DNA of 10,990 nt from Microcaldota archaeon. Its GTDB lineage: Archaea > Micrarchaeota > Micrarchaeia > Anstonellales > Anstonellaceae. Of the stretch, positions 1 through 7,162 are shown piece by piece; the first letter of the stretch is position 1; each line of letters begins with the position of its first letter. The stretch covers positions 1 through 10,990 of the forward strand of contig JAHFEN010000008.1 in assembly GCA_023248455.1 (NCBI GenBank), given 5' to 3'. Position numbers and translations under genes: made by a program. The notes beneath the pieces were generated by a model. That model saw nothing but the letters and a program-made list of their open reading frames with translations. It made no database searches and had not been told where the DNA came from.

Positions 1-1296
1 GAAAAAAAAAACGATTGCGCAATCGTGATACCGTCCGCCAACGCAGTAGAGCTCCTGGAAGATCACCTGTCATTGCTTGCAAAACAGACCACGAGGGATT
101 TTGATGTCATCATAATTGGAGAGGCGCCAAACAGGGCACCAACAGGGCTGAATCTCATCATATACAAAGAAAAATACCCTCTCGGCTCATCCGGAGGTTT
201 TGGGCTCGGCAGGCTGCTAGCACACTCATTGGGCTATGACTGCATTATGAACGCAGACATAGACTGCTTCCCAGTATCTAGCAATCTTGTAAAAAAGCTT
301 GAAGACCTCGCAAAGGCAGAACAGAAGATGGTCGTGCCATTTAGCGCCCCAAACAGCAGATGCATGCCTGACGAATCTACGGGCAAGCCAGGGGGCTCCA
401 CTGGCTACGGCACCAATCAGTACGGCGCTGTGCCCAGGTCGGTATTGGAGAGGTCAGGATTCGAATATTTCAGGCTCTTCAAGGGTGCCGAAGACCACGA
501 ACTGTTTGAGCGGCTCGGGATGGACGACCTGCTCCTGTGCACCAATGAAGTAAGGGTGCTGCACAAGTCGCAGCTTTTCGATTACATTGCGCTCCTTAAA
601 TTTCACGGCAACAAGTATATATACTACAAGAAAAGCGCAGTTATAGCGAAGATTCTACTCACTTCTTATGCATTGAGAAAGGGAATGCCTGTGCGGGCAG
701 TGAAATATGCACTAGACGCATATTCTGACGTAATAAAGACACAGCTTTTCTATTCGAATTATCCAGACATAACAAAGCCAGTGTACGAGGCGCTTTTCCT
801 GGGAATGGATGGAGTGAGCGTTGCAAGGACAACCAGCTTGGCTATTTTCAAGCCTCCTGCTGGCGCAAAAAAACTTGTTCTTTCTTTCGGCGAGAAGGCG
901 GGTGAGCAGACACTTGACTTCACTGTAGGTACTGGCACATTAGGAAAAATGCGCCTGCTCACGATACTTTGGAAGGCAGTGCTATCGGATGCAGACTACT
1001 TCGAGCCCACTGAAAAGTTCCTCAAAAGCCAAGCGCGTTTCTTCCCCATCCTGCTCATGATTAAGCCCATGAGATATTCTGATGGAATTGTCTATTCGTC
1101 AGGCATGGCAGGCTGGCAGGCGCCATCCAATGCAATAAAAACAGCATTGCTTTCCCCGTTCATCATCCTGGTCCTCCTTTCCAGCATAATCAAGGCAGGA
1201 GTGATTGCCTACCCTGCCAAGCTTGAGAACCTAGAGGACAATCTCCTCAAATTCCTAGAGTATGTGAAGAAGTTCCAGTTGCTTCAAGAGAGGTGA
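1..1296 (+). CDS. Glycosyltransferase-like protein (GT-A / GT2-like), 5' end cut by window
   Basis: The reading frame is open from base 1. The GTG at 25 is not the start: codons 1-24 encode EKKNDCAI, matching EKKSDCAV at residues 21-28 of the next gene, so the true start lies upstream of the window. It shows GT-A features: a beta-strand opening (AIVIPS), a DxD-type metal/nucleotide-sugar motif (NADID, bases 250-264), a GAED acidic motif near base 485-497 typical of GT2 enzymes, and a hydrophobic segment near the C-terminus (about bases 1135-1215) that could anchor it to the membrane. It is a close paralogue of the following gene, sharing LGSSGGFG, NADIDC, KYIYYK and YSDG.VY blocks. The likely role, by inference, is transfer of a sugar to a surface glycan or lipid-linked glycan at the cytoplasmic membrane face. 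Donor and acceptor cannot be read from the sequence. A run of ten A bases lies at 2-11 in the coding frame. Confidence 0.75.
   Translation, partial: EKKNDCAIVIPSANAVELLEDHLSLLAKQTTRDFDVIIIGEAPNRAPTGLNLIIYKEKYPLGSSGGFGLGRLLAHSLGYDCIMNADIDCFPVSSNLVKKLEDLAKAEQKMVVPFSAPNSRCMPDESTGKPGGSTGYGTNQYGAVPRSVLERSGFEYFRLFKGAEDHELFERLGMDDLLLCTNEVRVLHKSQLFDYIALLKFHGNKYIYYKKSAVIAKILLTSYALRKGMPVRAVKYALDAYSDVIKTQLFYSNYPDITKPVYEALFLGMDGVSVARTTSLAIFKPPAGAKKLVLSFGEKAGEQTLDFTVGTGTLGKMRLLTILWKAVLSDADYFEPTEKFLKSQARFFPILLMIKPMRYSDGIVYSSGMAGWQAPSNAIKTALLSPFIILVLLSSIIKAGVIAYPAKLENLEDNLLKFLEYVKKFQLLQER
1290..1296 (+). promoter_or_regulatory. Shine-Dalgarno for the second glycosyltransferase gene
   Basis: GAGGTGA is a full match to the core of the GGAGGTGAT consensus. 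It lies over the last codons and TGA stop of the upstream gene, 4 bases before ATG 1301. It supports this start and translational coupling of the pair. Confidence 0.75.
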
Positions 1297-1300
1297 GAGC

Positions 1301-2644
1301 ATGAACATAACGGAAAGACACCAAAAGGCTTTGCATAGACTGGTAACTCACATGTCAGGCGAAAAGAAAAGCGACTGTGCAGTAGTAATTCCTTCAGGAG
1401 ATTCCGTTAGAATGTTGGAAGCGCACCTTAGGAGGCTGGCAAGACAAAACACACATGAATTTGACGTCGTAATCATAGGCAAAGCCTCGTCCAGAGCGCC
1501 TCGCAGAATGAATGTCGTCACCTACAGCGAAAAATACCCTCTCGGTTCTTCAGGCGGTTTTGGGATAGGACAGGTGCTGGCTTATTCATTGGGCTATGAA
1601 TACGTGATAAACGCAGATATCGACTGCATGCCTGTTTCTGCTGGACTGGTAAAAAAGCTCAAGGATGTTGCTGGAAAAACACAAATGACAGTTTTGCCCC
1701 GCCCAGTATTGCACAGTGGCGCAAAGGGAAAGATTCGATGGGGATACTGCCCAAATCAGTACGGCATTTGTCCGCGTCAGGTACTTGAAGAGTTCGGCTT
1801 CGAGCATTTCAGATTTTTTCGGGGAGCAGAGGATTTGGAATTTCAGTTCAGGCTGGAGATGGCAGGTAGATTACACTACGAGAACGACGTGGAGGTTTCG
1901 CACAAGCCCTTCCTTTTCGACCACATATCGCTTCTCAACTCGCCAAGCAACAAATACATATACTACAAAAGAAATGATGTGATTGCCAGGACTTTTATGG
2001 CAAGTTACGCTTTCTCGCGCGGAATGGCGGTGCGCGGAGTAAAATACTGCCTTGCTACACTTCTCGACGTTGCCAAAAACCACATTTTCTACTGGAACCA
2101 GCCAGAAATAATCAACGCAGTGCAGGACGGTTTGCGGATGGATACAGACACCGTCATTGCCAGAAGAGACAATCGGTTGAAGAGTGTTAAGATTGAAAGG
2201 GGTTGGAAGGGACTTATACTAGATATCGGGAGCAAGAAACTGGAAACCAGACGTTTTTTCCCAAAGCAAAAAAGCAGCTTCTTCCAGACACTTAGAATTG
2301 CTTTAGAAGTCATGGAACTGTTTTTTTCCGATGCTGTGTATCTTTCGCCTACCAGAAATTTTCTTGTGCACTATCGCAACCTGCTCCCGGTGCTGATGAT
2401 GGCAAAGCCAGTAAAATACAGTGATGGGATGGTTTATACTTCAGGCATGGGCAGGCTAGACATTGTCCTGAATACATCAAAAACTCTGTTGCTATGCCCA
2501 GTCTGGCTAGTTTTAATAGTATACAACGCTGTGACTGTGAAGAAAGAGGTTTATCCCATCACACTTTCCAATCTTGAAAGGAACCTTAATGATTATTCTT
2601 GCTATGTAAAAAAGCAGGCAACTGTTTCTTCGACCACTGTTTGA
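1301..2644 (+). CDS. Glycosyltransferase-like protein (GT-A / GT2-like), tandem paralogue
   Basis: This 447-residue protein is the second copy of the tandem pair. The GT-A core starts at residue 26 (CAVVIPS). The DxD motif is D106-I107-D108, a GT2-like GAED motif lies at 175-178, and HKP follows at 201-203. The C-terminal half has no domain I recognise, but it keeps blocks shared with the upstream copy (KYSDGMVYTSGM at 372-383). It also carries a hydrophobic stretch at about 395-411, consistent with membrane association. ATG 1301 is only 4 bases after the upstream stop, so the two genes are probably cotranscribed and translationally coupled. The 3' end overlaps a convergent SDR gene by 59 bases. 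It is probably a sugar transferase for the glycan built by this locus; the sugar is unknown. The two copies differ most in the acceptor-side middle region, which suggests different specificities rather than redundancy. Confidence 0.77.
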   Translation: MNITERHQKALHRLVTHMSGEKKSDCAVVIPSGDSVRMLEAHLRRLARQNTHEFDVVIIGKASSRAPRRMNVVTYSEKYPLGSSGGFGIGQVLAYSLGYEYVINADIDCMPVSAGLVKKLKDVAGKTQMTVLPRPVLHSGAKGKIRWGYCPNQYGICPRQVLEEFGFEHFRFFRGAEDLEFQFRLEMAGRLHYENDVEVSHKPFLFDHISLLNSPSNKYIYYKRNDVIARTFMASYAFSRGMAVRGVKYCLATLLDVAKNHIFYWNQPEIINAVQDGLRMDTDTVIARRDNRLKSVKIERGWKGLILDIGSKKLETRRFFPKQKSSFFQTLRIALEVMELFFSDAVYLSPTRNFLVHYRNLLPVLMMAKPVKYSDGMVYTSGMGRLDIVLNTSKTLLLCPVWLVLIVYNAVTVKKEVYPITLSNLERNLNDYSCYVKKQATVSSTTV

Positions 2645-3395
2645 TGAATTGTTCCACTGTCTTTTCGGTTGTCGAAACTACAATCTCTTTCTTGAGTTTC
2701 TCAACTGACACATTGAATCTCAGGAGTTCGCTACCATGCTCTTTCAGTTTTACGCCAGCCATCTGAGACATTTTTTCAAGCGTTATGCTGCCCTCGCCCA
2801 CCACGTTGTAAATCTCGCCCCATTTCCCTCTTTCGCAGAGTGTTTTTGCAATGCTGGCGACCTCCCAGGTATTGATGAATTGATATCTTGACTTCGGGGA
2901 AACGAAAAGCTTGTTGAGGCGCAATATGTCGTATGCCGGCCCCTTTTCTATGTTTTTGCCCAACATCCCTGCAAGCCGCAATATCATCCAACTTTTTGCA
3001 TGCTTTTTTGCAACAATCTCACCAATATATTTTGAAAAGCCGTAATTAGAAAGCTTAGCTGACTGGATTTCAGCGCTCTCATATGTAAGTTCATGTTTCT
3101 CCTTGCAGTTGTAGACTTCAACGGTGGAGATATGCAGATAGTGTCTTGTGGGAAAATCACGAAGAAAATCAAGTGTTGAAGATACGTTCATCCCGAAGTC
3201 AAGAGCAGGGTCGCTGTCTGCCAGCCGTTTGCTTGAATTTCCATTGGCGTTTATTAGTATATCAAAGATCAAGCCTTTCAGGGAATCGTAATTTGCTCTG
3301 TCAATGCCAGTGACACCATATTTTTTGTCAGCTGAAAATACTTTGTAGAATGCTGAGCCCACAAACCCCTTATAGCCGATTATACCAACTTTCAT
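2586..3395 (-). CDS. NAD(P)-dependent extended SDR (sugar epimerase/reductase family)
   Basis: The protein has 269 residues with a Rossmann fold. The nucleotide-binding motif GYKGFVG is at residues 7-13, a catalytic serine/threonine region (HIST) at 88-91, and the YxxxK pair at Y118/K122. It is shorter than typical UDP-sugar epimerases and resembles RmlD-type reductases and WcaG-type SDRs, so the reaction is probably oxidation, reduction or epimerisation of a nucleotide-sugar. The frame is open upstream to 3512, but ATG 3395 is preferred. The protein then begins MKVGIIG, as SDRs do, and the ATG overlaps the stop of the upstream methyltransferase as ATGA, with AAGGT about 10 bases before. It is the last gene of the minus-strand operon. 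It stops with TAA at 2586-2588 inside the 3' end of the convergent glycosyltransferase gene. The substrate cannot be told. Confidence 0.8.
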   Translation of the reverse strand: MKVGIIGYKGFVGSAFYKVFSADKKYGVTGIDRANYDSLKGLIFDILINANGNSSKRLADSDPALDFGMNVSSTLDFLRDFPTRHYLHISTVEVYNCKEKHELTYESAEIQSAKLSNYGFSKYIGEIVAKKHAKSWMILRLAGMLGKNIEKGPAYDILRLNKLFVSPKSRYQFINTWEVASIAKTLCERGKWGEIYNVVGEGSITLEKMSQMAGVKLKEHGSELLRFNVSVEKLKKEIVVSTTEKTVEQFIKQWSKKQLPAFLHSKNNH

Positions 3396-4171
3396 TTTGC
3401 CCCGACCTTTTCTGCCAATATCGGGAGCTCTCCCGTGGATGGCTGATAATATATATCCTTCCCAATGGCTGATTCTATCAAAATGATCGCTATCTCCTTG
3501 ATTGTAAGCCAAATGCGGTTGTAAATATATATTGCCAGCCGTGCAGGCTTGGATCGCGAGAGCGAATATAGTAAGTTAACGTAGAAGACGTTTTTGCAAA
3601 AGAGCCCGTGTACCACCAGTGGAAAAACGTTGAGCTTGTGGTTCTTGACCCGAAAACCGGCTCTCTCAAGCATCCTGTTTATGTGCAGAAAACCCCATGT
3701 CTGCAGGTGGTCGGTTCTTGCAGACATGTTCTTCCTGAATTCAAATGTCTGTTCCTCAGCAGGCAGTGCGATTATCAGCCTGCCGCCGGGCTTCAGTTTT
3801 CTGCGGAAGCTCCTTAAGTAATCCATCGGAACCTCAAGATGCTCAAGAACGTGGGAACAGTATATCGTATCCACTGAATTGTCATTAAAGCAGTCTAGGC
3901 TGTCGGCAAATTTGACGTTGTTCTGCCTCATCCATCTCTGTGCGCTTTTATCAACCTCGACTACCGTGACGTTTCTTATCATCCGAGTCTTGGCGCCGAT
4001 ACTGCCACCGAAATCAACAACTCGTCCCCCCCAGTAAGACGAACGGTCAAAATGGAATCTGAATGCTCTCTCCGAATCGAGCCGGTACTCTTCTTTAAGG
4101 TTTTCTTTTGGCACCGTTTGCTCGAAACAGTCAGAGTATTCTTTTAAGCCGGCTTTAACCAGAGGCCTCAC
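3392..4171 (-). CDS. Class I SAM-dependent methyltransferase (Methyltransf_11-like)
   Basis: The 259-residue protein carries SAM-binding motif I (VVDFGGSIG, residues 51-59), an acidic end of strand beta2 (VEVD, 71-74), a CSHVLEHLE block at 105-113 and the LKPGGRLIIALP block at 126-137. Together these identify a class I methyltransferase of the Methyltransf_11/23 type. The region from about 185 to 236 contains two hydrophobic stretches that may hold it at the membrane, near glycan assembly. The start is GTG at 4171, overlapping the stop of the upstream FkbM gene as GTGA. The same bases form AAAAGGTGAGG, so the start codon sits inside a Shine-Dalgarno-like sequence. The next in-frame GTG (residue 20) has no better signal. 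It probably O-methylates a sugar or modifies a glycan carrier; the target is unknown. Confidence 0.83.
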   Translation of the reverse strand: MRPLVKAGLKEYSDCFEQTVPKENLKEEYRLDSERAFRFHFDRSSYWGGRVVDFGGSIGAKTRMIRNVTVVEVDKSAQRWMRQNNVKFADSLDCFNDNSVDTIYCSHVLEHLEVPMDYLRSFRRKLKPGGRLIIALPAEEQTFEFRKNMSARTDHLQTWGFLHINRMLERAGFRVKNHKLNVFPLVVHGLFCKNVFYVNLLYSLSRSKPARLAIYIYNRIWLTIKEIAIILIESAIGKDIYYQPSTGELPILAEKVGAK

Positions 4172-5145
4172 CTTTTTGCATACAACAGCCCGAGCATCAT
4201 GTGGCGAGCATCCGGCTTATAATACGAGTAGAAAGGCCGCCCGATTTTTGCCACAGAAAAGCCAGCTGCGGTGAGCCTTTGGCGCAAGTCCCTGTACCCA
4301 GAATGGTATTCGAGTATTACTTGATCAAATGCTGCAAGCGTCTGGTCGCTGCTTTTGAGCAGGATGCCGTATTCGTAGCCCTCGCAGTCGGACTTCAGGA
4401 CCGCCCCTTTCAGCGAGTATTTACCGACTACCTGTGAAAGTGCGAGTATCTTGACTTTCTTTCCTTTACCATATATGGTAAGAGACTGGCTGGCATCTGC
4501 TTGGAAGTTCTCTGAGATTGTAATTTCTCCTCCCTTTTCAGCAAGTCCGGCATTCACAATATCCACATTCCTTGTCCCGTTCGCTTTGAAGTTTTTTCTT
4601 GCGCGCCTGCAAAGGTTAGGATAAGGTTCGAAAGCGATCACTTTAGCCGCGCCCTTTGCCCAGAAATATATCGCAGTGTCGCCGTCGTTTGCGCCTATGT
4701 CGACCACTGTTCGTCCCTTACAGTCTAGGAAGGAATAATCTTCGTCAAAGAATTGCTCGATGTTGTCACCGAGAAATAGTATCCGCCTGCCAATGAAGTC
4801 AAAGCTCACCCAGTCTCTCTTCAGAAACCTGATTTTCTTATTCTTAGAAGCAGCTCTGCGCGCCATGTTCCATTTGTGCCAGTCAAAACCTCTGGTAATC
4901 TCGAGCACCTGGCCAGTTGAGAACAGCACAGATATTGATTTTTTCAGGCCCAGTTTCAACTCAAGAAGCTCGTACCAGTTCCTGACTACCCTGGTGGTGA
5001 GGATGATTGAACACAGTCTGAGATAAAGCGTACGCAATCCAATGAAGGAACCTATTGCAAACGGCCAGTCTGAAACATCAATATTGGAAAGAAGGGACAG
5101 CATGCTCTGCCGTGGAATTACTACCGCCTTTTGTCGAGGCTGCAT
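4168..5145 (-). CDS. FkbM family methyltransferase
   Basis: FkbM (Methyltransf_21) proteins are SAM-dependent O-methyltransferases common in polysaccharide and glycoprotein loci. From ATG 5145 the protein has 325 residues. Motif I is VVDIGANDGD at 147-156, the FEP motif that follows strand beta2 is at 172-174, and the family block LKSDCEGYE is at 250-258 (usually K-x-D-x-E-G). The first 145 residues lack a motif I recognise; a hydrophobic stretch lies at about 29-50. The ORF is open to 5238, but that would run 89 bases into the upstream SDR gene. ATG 5145 lies just 4 bases after that gene's stop and is preferred; a second ATG at 5103 is possible. It is likely to O-methylate a sugar made or transferred by the neighbouring genes. 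Confidence 0.87.
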   Translation of the reverse strand: MQPRQKAVVIPRQSMLSLLSNIDVSDWPFAIGSFIGLRTLYLRLCSIILTTRVVRNWYELLELKLGLKKSISVLFSTGQVLEITRGFDWHKWNMARRAASKNKKIRFLKRDWVSFDFIGRRILFLGDNIEQFFDEDYSFLDCKGRTVVDIGANDGDTAIYFWAKGAAKVIAFEPYPNLCRRARKNFKANGTRNVDIVNAGLAEKGGEITISENFQADASQSLTIYGKGKKVKILALSQVVGKYSLKGAVLKSDCEGYEYGILLKSSDQTLAAFDQVILEYHSGYRDLRQRLTAAGFSVAKIGRPFYSYYKPDARHMMLGLLYAKR

Positions 5146-5149
5146 AGAC

Positions 5150-6079
5150 TCACAGCCTTGTCTGGTCCCTATGATTAACGAACCAGTCGTATGTTTTTCT
5201 AATTCCCGCTTCCAGATCGACTTTTGGCTCAAAACCAAGCATGTCCCTCATGCGGGAGACGTCGAATATCTTGGAAGCGTGACCGTCTGGCTTGGTCCTG
5301 TCCCAGGCTATTTCGCCTTCAAAGCCTACAACTTTCCGCACTGTATCCACGAGCTCCTTTATGGAAACGCCCTTGCCAGAGGATATGTTTATCGGAAGCT
5401 CCTCGTGGTGCTTTTCAAGCGCAGCAACAATGCCATCAGCCACGTCATCCACGTAGATGAAGTCGCGGACTGGAGACCCTGTGCCCCATACTTCTATCCT
5501 ATTGTCGCCTTTTTCCTTGGCAAAGTGGAAGCGCCGGATTAGGCCTGGAATGACGTGCGAGTTTTTGTCTGAAAAGTTGTCGTGCGGCCCGTATGCATTG
5601 CCAGGAATCACCGAAACCCAGTCAACACCATACTGCCTTCTGTATGCAGCCACTTGCAAGTGGTTTGCTGCCTTGGAAAGCGAATAGAACATTGCATTCT
5701 CGTCAGGAAGCCCCTTGAACAAGTATTCCTCCTTTATTGGGTTGGGCGAATCCTTGCCAAACGAGCAGCCGCAGAAGGTGTATATGAGTCGCTTTGTGCC
5801 AGCTTTCCTTGCCTCTTCTAGAAAGCAGGTGTTCATAGCCAGATTGGTGTAGATGAAATCGGCCGGATAGTTTTTGTTTGCCATTATGCCGCCCACTTTT
5901 GCAGCCAAGTGAATGACTGTGCTAGGCGAGTGGTCTCGGAAAAGCTTGCGGACTTCGGATTGTTCAAGCAAGTCGTAATCCATGGAGGAAAGGGCTGTTA
6001 CTTTGTGGCCTGCTGTCTTCAACTTTGGCACTAAAGCATGCCCGATAAAACCTGTTGCGCCCGTGACTAGTATTTCCAT
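5150..6079 (-). CDS. fcl: GDP-L-fucose synthase-like SDR (Fcl/WcaG family), probable nucleotide-sugar C4 reductase/epimerase
   Basis: This 309-residue protein matches the GDP-L-fucose synthase family over its full length. It has GATGFIG at residues 7-13, HLAAKVGGI at 57-65, Y132/K136, YGPHDNF at 163-169, SHVIPGLIRRF at 174-184, VWGTGSPVRDF at 197-207 and TKPDG at 262-266. E. coli Fcl residues C109, Y136, K140 and H179 fall at 105, 132, 136 and 175 with a constant offset of 4. The SDR catalytic serine (E. coli S107) is cysteine (C103) here, within FCGC. No GDP-mannose 4,6-dehydratase is in the window, so GDP-fucose may not be the product. Beside heptose genes, a role like C. jejuni Cj1428 (C4 reduction of a GDP-4-keto-heptose) fits better; this is inference. 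GAGGT at 6086-6090 precedes ATG 6079 by 6 bases and overlaps the upstream gene's stop. Confidence 0.85.
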   Translation of the reverse strand: MEILVTGATGFIGHALVPKLKTAGHKVTALSSMDYDLLEQSEVRKLFRDHSPSTVIHLAAKVGGIMANKNYPADFIYTNLAMNTCFLEEARKAGTKRLIYTFCGCSFGKDSPNPIKEEYLFKGLPDENAMFYSLSKAANHLQVAAYRRQYGVDWVSVIPGNAYGPHDNFSDKNSHVIPGLIRRFHFAKEKGDNRIEVWGTGSPVRDFIYVDDVADGIVAALEKHHEELPINISSGKGVSIKELVDTVRKVVGFEGEIAWDRTKPDGHASKIFDVSRMRDMLGFEPKVDLEAGIRKTYDWFVNHRDQTRL

Positions 6080-6088
6080 GCAAAAACC

Positions 6089-7087
6089 TCAATAGTTCTT
6101 GAACCTGAAGTCCTTGAATGCGTTGTAGCCTTCCAAAAGCTCATTCACGCCATCCTCCAGCCCGTACTTGAAGGCAAAGCCAGTCTTCCTTATCTTGTCT
6201 GTGGAAACTACGTAGTTCCTCTTGTCAGGATCCTGCCCTATTTCTGCGTAGAAGATGTTGAAATCCGGCACCTCTCTTTGTATCAGCTTGGCAAGCTCCT
6301 CCTTGGAAAGGTTGTAGTCTGGGTGCCCGAGGTTATAAATCTGGTTTTTCATAGCCTCCCAATTGATCATTGCCCACATGAATGCCCTTGCTGCGTCGCG
6401 CACGTGCAGGAAATTGCGCTTGAAGGAGCGCTCAAAGAGCACCACGCCTTTGTCAGTCACTGCCTTCCAGACAAAGTTGTTGACCATTAGCTCGGTGCGC
6501 ATGCGGGGCGAGAAGCCGAAAAGCGTGGCAAGCCTGAAGGTGATTGCGTCCCTGGAAGCCATTATAGCCTTCTCGGCCTCTGCCTTGCTCTTTCCGTAAG
6601 TTGAAATCGGGTTAAGGGACGATTCCTCGGTGCAGAATATCTCTCCGGTGGTTGCCCCGTAACCACTGTTGGTGTTTGGGAATATTATCTTCTGTCCGCT
6701 CTTGCGCAGTTTCAGAAGGTTCACTATTGCCTGGTGGTTGGTCAGCCAGGAGATTTCTGGCTTTTGCTCGGATATTGGGAAGCCGACAACAGCTGCCAGC
6801 GGGAAGATGAAGTCATACTTGCCCTCTGCCATCACCTTTGCCATCAGCTTCTGGTCAGTCACGTCCCCGTAGATGAATTTGAGCTTGCCTGAGGAAAAAA
6901 GGTTGAACAGCGTGTTTTGCGTGTACGAGAGGTTGTCATAGACTGTGACTGAAAAGCCGCGCTCAACAAGCATTTCTACCAGAATGGAGCCAAGGTAGCC
7001 TGCCCCACCTGTGATTAGTATGCTGGTGCCTGAAGCAGCCATATTGGAAAGCCTGTCTTCTGTTTCAGTGTCAAATTCCTGGCACAT
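6089..7087 (-). CDS. NAD-dependent epimerase/dehydratase (extended SDR), candidate GDP-heptose 4-dehydrogenase
   Basis: From ATG 7087 the protein has 332 residues. The NAD-binding motif GGAGYLG is at 27-33, with the acidic residue D51 at the end of beta2, FPLAAVVG at 95-102, NTNSGYG at 138-144 and Y164/K168 (YGKSK). It ends with a typical SDR substrate-binding half including FKRNFLHVRD at 222-231. The NTNSGYG block and overall shape recall the C. jejuni Cj1427 type, which oxidises C4 of GDP-D-glycero-D-manno-heptose. That assignment is from memory and context, not proven; a 4-epimerase remains possible. A GTG at 7147 would add 20 residues, but ATG 7087 has a strong GGAGG 8 bases upstream. It is the first gene of the minus-strand operon and is divergent from hddA, which supports a heptose role. 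Confidence 0.75.
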   Translation of the reverse strand: MCQEFDTETEDRLSNMAASGTSILITGGAGYLGSILVEMLVERGFSVTVYDNLSYTQNTLFNLFSSGKLKFIYGDVTDQKLMAKVMAEGKYDFIFPLAAVVGFPISEQKPEISWLTNHQAIVNLLKLRKSGQKIIFPNTNSGYGATTGEIFCTEESSLNPISTYGKSKAEAEKAIMASRDAITFRLATLFGFSPRMRTELMVNNFVWKAVTDKGVVLFERSFKRNFLHVRDAARAFMWAMINWEAMKNQIYNLGHPDYNLSKEELAKLIQREVPDFNIFYAEIGQDPDKRNYVVSTDKIRKTGFAFKYGLEDGVNELLEGYNAFKDFRFKNY

Positions 7088-7142
7088 AAAAGCCCCCTCC
7101 CTTTCTTTCGTGGCATGATATTTCCCTAAGTCTATAAAAAGG
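7088..7142 (-). promoter_or_regulatory. Probable promoter for the minus-strand operon
   Basis: The same A/T-rich element reads CTTTTTATAG on the minus strand. A start 25 bases downstream would fall near 7110, leaving a leader of about 22 bases that contains the GGAGG site. Both divergent operons could therefore share one TATA region. A weaker alternative TATA-like sequence (AAATATCA) lies at about 7116-7123. Confidence 0.45.
7096..7100 (-). promoter_or_regulatory. Shine-Dalgarno deciding the start of the 6089-7087 SDR gene
   Basis: On the minus strand GGAGG, within GGGAGGGGG, lies 8 bases before ATG 7087. It favours this ATG over the in-frame GTG at 7147, which has no such site. Confidence 0.7.
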
Positions 7143-7162
7143 CTCACTCATAAAACTCAGCC
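7131..7162 (+). promoter_or_regulatory. Probable archaeal TATA promoter for hddA (leaderless)
   Basis: CTATAAAAAG at 7132-7141 is centred about 26 bases upstream of ATG 7163. Archaeal transcription normally starts about 25 bases downstream of the TATA centre, so the mRNA would begin at or within a few bases of the ATG. No Shine-Dalgarno is present before this ATG, in agreement with a leaderless transcript. A bacterial reading (-10 TATAAA) is weaker because no good -35 or ribosome binding site is seen. Confidence 0.6.

Larger units (their letters stand above)
1..2644 (+). repeat. Tandem gene duplication (two paralogous glycosyltransferases)
   Basis: The proteins of 1-1296 and 1301-2644 align along almost their whole length. 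Conservation is strongest in the N-terminal 120 residues and weakest around the segment just after the DxD motif. At DNA level a 17-base identical stretch (GAAAAATACCCTCTCGG) occurs at 169-185 and 1529-1545, and TCATTGGGCTATGA also occurs in both. This shows a direct duplication followed by divergence. The repeated unit is the gene itself; no flanking mobile-element signature is visible. Confidence 0.8.

Noticed and set aside
25..27. GTG as the start of the first glycosyltransferase gene
   Set aside because: The frame is open to base 1 and the eight codons before it match the paralogue's internal residues 21-28, so the gene begins outside the window.
3396..3512. Longer N-terminus for the 2586-3395 SDR gene
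   Set aside because: The extra 39 residues overlap the upstream methyltransferase and precede a clean MKVGIIG Rossmann start joined by an ATGA overlap.
5146..5238. Longer N-terminus for the FkbM gene
   Set aside because: It would overlap the upstream SDR gene by 89 bases, while ATG 5145 lies 4 bases after that gene's stop.
5042..5542. Long plus-strand ORFs opposite the SDR and FkbM genes (also 8472-8879 and 9338-9847 on minus)
   Set aside because: They lie wholly opposite genes with strong motifs, show no recognisable domain and have low-complexity or cysteine/serine-rich shadow composition.
5150..6079. Straight call of GDP-L-fucose synthase
   Set aside because: The family fits, but there is no GDP-mannose 4,6-dehydratase in the window, the catalytic serine is changed and the context is heptose; product left open.
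7088..7147. GTG 7147 start for the 6089-7087 SDR gene
   Set aside because: It would consume the promoter region and has no ribosome binding site, whereas ATG 7087 has GGAGG 8 bases upstream.
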